Of a stretch of 5,511 bases of DNA, positions 4,644-5,511 are shown piece by piece. Every line of letters starts with the position of its first letter. Position 1 is the first letter of the stretch. The DNA comes from Methanoregula sp. Lineage in GTDB: Archaea > Halobacteriota > Methanomicrobia > Methanomicrobiales > Methanospirillaceae. The DNA lies in the NCBI GenBank assembly GCA_026394695.1, contig JAPKXT010000117.1:1-5511 (forward strand), given 5' to 3'. Below the pieces are notes generated by a model that searched no databases, was not told the origin of the DNA, and saw only the letters and a list, made by a program, of their open reading frames with translations. The translations under genes were made by a program, and so were the position numbers.

Positions 4644-4854
4644 GATCAATCGCAGGTTTGATAATCTCACCGGGGGATAGTTATTGTATTATGCCTGAGC
4701 TTATCAAGCGGAAATGCCGTAACCCGGACGCATACCTGGACGAGCAGGATTTAAAAGACATAGCCGAGGCAGAAGAGGATATTTTGCAGGGGCGTGTCTT
4801 CACTACCAAAGAGTTGCGGGCCAAACTTGGGATTCAATGAAGTATTCTTTTTTC
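4644..4854 (+). repeat. 211-bp direct repeat A, right copy (intact locus)
   Basis: This is the partner of 1294-1504, ungapped, about 91% identical by hand count. Here the block runs on into a complete relE, so this is the better preserved copy. Confidence 0.92.
4691..4840 (+). CDS. Short RelB-type antitoxin paired with RelE
   Basis: The 49-residue product, MPELIKRKCRNPDAYLDEQD then LKDIAEAEEDILQGRVF and TTKELRAKLGIQ, is acidic in the middle. It ends in the E-D-I-x-Q-G-R-x-F/Y-T-x-x-E-[LV]-R-x-x-L-G-I toxin-binding module seen in archaeal RelE partners. No DNA-binding domain is visible. ATG 4691 is preferred; a TTG at 4658 would add 11 residues (MIISPGDSYCI) but has no suitable ribosome binding site. 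TGATAAT at 4659-4665 lies about 27 bases before the ATG and could be a TATA element for a leaderless message. The stop overlaps the toxin ATG (ATGA), implying coupled translation. Confidence 0.82.
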   Translation: MPELIKRKCRNPDAYLDEQDLKDIAEAEEDILQGRVFTTKELRAKLGIQ

Positions 4855-5091
4855 TGGACAGATCGTTCCCGCAAGGATTTGGAGAAGCTATCCCTCTCAA
4901 TCTCAAAACGAATTGTCGATAAAATTGAATCATTATCTGAAGATCCTCATCGCACGGCAGAACGATGTGAGGGGTATCCGTATTACCATCAACGTATCGG
5001 CTCTCACCGCGCTATCCTTAAAATCGATGATTCCGCATTGCTGATCTCTGTTGTCAAAATAGGCCCGAGAAAGAAAGTGTATGACCGGTGA
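4837..5091 (+). CDS. relE: RelE/ParE-family mRNA interferase toxin
   Basis: The 84-residue product begins MKYSFFWTDRSRKDLEKLSL. It follows the compact archaeal RelE plan: strand 1, two helices (SRKDLEKLS, SKRIVDKIESL), the EDP turn (35-37), ERCEGYPYYHQRIGSHRAIL with the expected Arg53 and Arg58, the LLISVVKIG strand and the terminal RKKVYDR. RelE toxins cleave mRNA in the ribosomal A site. The usual I-G-H-R-K-x-V-Y ending reads I-G-P-R-K-K-V-Y here (Pro77), a possible loss of an active-site His, although Arg and Tyr are kept. The gene overlaps its antitoxin by four bases and its length is normal for the family. I expect it to be folded; how active it is remains open because of Pro77. Confidence 0.88.
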   Translation: MKYSFFWTDRSRKDLEKLSLSISKRIVDKIESLSEDPHRTAERCEGYPYYHQRIGSHRAILKIDDSALLISVVKIGPRKKVYDR

Positions 5092-5153
5092 CATCTTTGG
5101 GGTGTCCCGACCACCACCAAAAAAGCCTCTTTCTTGTATTGGCTGGGCAATTT

Positions 5154-5286
5154 GTAAATCGTGAATAAGCAAAGAACCGGCAGGTTTCACGGTAGAAATT
5201 TTTTTATATTCCTCTTCACTTCTGCTGCCAGGATCTGTTTTATAACCTATAGCCATATATAGGTATAACTATGCAGGCAGCAACCA
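5154..5286 (+). repeat. 133-bp direct repeat C, right copy (TA promoter block)
   Basis: This is the partner of 2103-2236, about 90% identical with one one-base gap. It carries the promoter, operator and first five codons of the RHH antitoxin. The strongest conservation is in GTGAATAAGC, GGCAGGTTTCACGGTAG and the TATA/operator part; the region between (about 5218-5232) has drifted most. Confidence 0.9.
5238..5263 (+). promoter_or_regulatory. TATA box and operator of the RHH antitoxin operon
   Basis: TTTTATAA (5238-5245) is followed immediately by the inverted repeat CCTATA (5246-5251) and TATAGG (5258-5263). Its centre is about 27-29 bases before ATG 5271, so transcription would begin beside the start codon. 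A second AT-rich TATA candidate (TTTTTTTATATT near 5199-5210) with AGGT at 5261-5264 as ribosome binding site is the alternative. An RHH antitoxin binding this palindrome would block the core promoter, giving autorepression. Confidence 0.6.
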
Positions 5287-5507
5287 CCATCTATATCCGG
5301 GAGGATCTGAAAGGCAGGCTGGACAGCCTGAAACAGAACCCAAAGGAATCGTATAATGACGTCATCGAACGACTGGTCTCGCGTGCCGTTGATGACGAAC
5401 CGTTGAGCGAGGAAGCTATCAAAGGCCTTGAGGAAGCCCTCGAAGAGATCCGGCAGGGAAGATTAATTCCGGAAGAAAAGATCATGAAGAAGTACGGTGT
5501 TGAATGA
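5271..5507 (+). CDS. Ribbon-helix-helix antitoxin (RelB/VapB-like)
   Basis: This is a 78-residue protein. Residues 5-10 (TTIYIR) form the DNA-contacting strand, EDLKGRLDSLK helix A and ESYNDVIERLVSRAV helix B of an RHH domain. The C-terminal part (LSEEAIKGLEEALEEIRQGR, then LIPEEKIMKKYGVE) is a toxin-wrapping helix with the E-I-R-Q-G-R pattern shared with the short antitoxins at 1341 and 4691. RHH antitoxins dimerise, bind the operator palindrome just upstream and sequester the toxin. The stop overlaps the ATG of the next gene (ATGA), so a toxin follows off the right edge. Whether that is a RelE or a PIN-domain toxin cannot be seen. Confidence 0.88.
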   Translation: MQAATTIYIREDLKGRLDSLKQNPKESYNDVIERLVSRAVDDEPLSEEAIKGLEEALEEIRQGRLIPEEKIMKKYGVE

Positions 5508-5511
5508 GTTT
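5504..5511 (+). CDS. Start of the partner toxin (partial, runs off right edge)
   Basis: ATG at 5504-5506 overlaps the antitoxin TGA by four bases, as in the pairs at 1487 and 4837. Only Met-Ser and two bases of the next codon are in the window. The call rests on the TA operon pattern. Confidence 0.5.

Noticed and set aside
4323..4661. Plus-strand frame of 112 codons ending in repeat A
   Set aside because: Patchwork composition and no ribosome binding site; the equivalent frame in the left copy of repeat A is closed by a stop just upstream.
1294..4854. Composite transposon bounded by repeat A
   Set aside because: Repeat A carries TA coding sequence, not terminal inverted repeats; no transposase or target-site duplication is seen.
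1..5511. tRNA or rRNA genes
   Set aside because: No T-loop (GGTTCRANYCC-like) with matching acceptor stem and no rRNA-like conserved stretches were noticed on either strand by eye.

Overview
The window looks like a piece of a methanogenic archaeal chromosome, most plausibly of the Methanomicrobiales (Methanoregula-like). The best evidence is a gene on the minus strand running off the left edge. It encodes the almost invariant N-terminus of an archaeal type IV pilin, with an archaeal TATA box and a GGTG-type ribosome binding site. TATA-like boxes about 27 bases upstream of several start codons also fit archaea. The lineage itself is inference.

Layout: 1-104 is the pilin start (minus strand). 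105-1104 has no convincing gene and contains a striking run-rich segment (623-1035) of C6-C7 tracts and GGTACC-centred palindromes. From about 1105 to the right edge the window is a toxin-antitoxin (TA) island: an orphan RelB-type antitoxin (1341-1490) with a relE stub behind it; an intact hicBA pair (1662-2106); an orphan TA promoter (2103-2236) running into a decayed antitoxin/RelE pair on the minus strand (2215-2581); a short membrane-protein ORF ended by a dispersed repeat (2924-3181); an intact antitoxin (3609-3827) followed by a frameshifted RelE/YafQ-like toxin (3820-4097); an intact relBE-type pair (4691-5091); and a ribbon-helix-helix antitoxin (5271-5507) whose toxin starts at the right edge.

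The island has internal structure. A 211-bp block (promoter, short antitoxin and first codons of relE) occurs at 1294-1504 and 4644-4854. A 134-bp promoter block occurs at 2103-2236 and 5154-5286. Both pairs are in the same order and orientation. On the right they flank the body of relE; on the left they flank hicBA. The simplest reading is that one antitoxin-relE-promoter unit was duplicated and the left copy later had its relE body replaced by hicBA. Downstream of the left promoter block the RHH antitoxin is likewise gone after about five codons, and an antisense TA remnant sits in its place. Three copies of a degenerate ~70-bp repeat (3085-3158, 3373-3442, 4239-4313) with a GATACGGGCTCCG end lie in the central part.

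Working TA systems readable here: hicBA, the antitoxin/relE pair at 4691-5091, and probably the pair at the right edge. The others are decayed or orphaned. All repeat comparisons and identities are hand counts.
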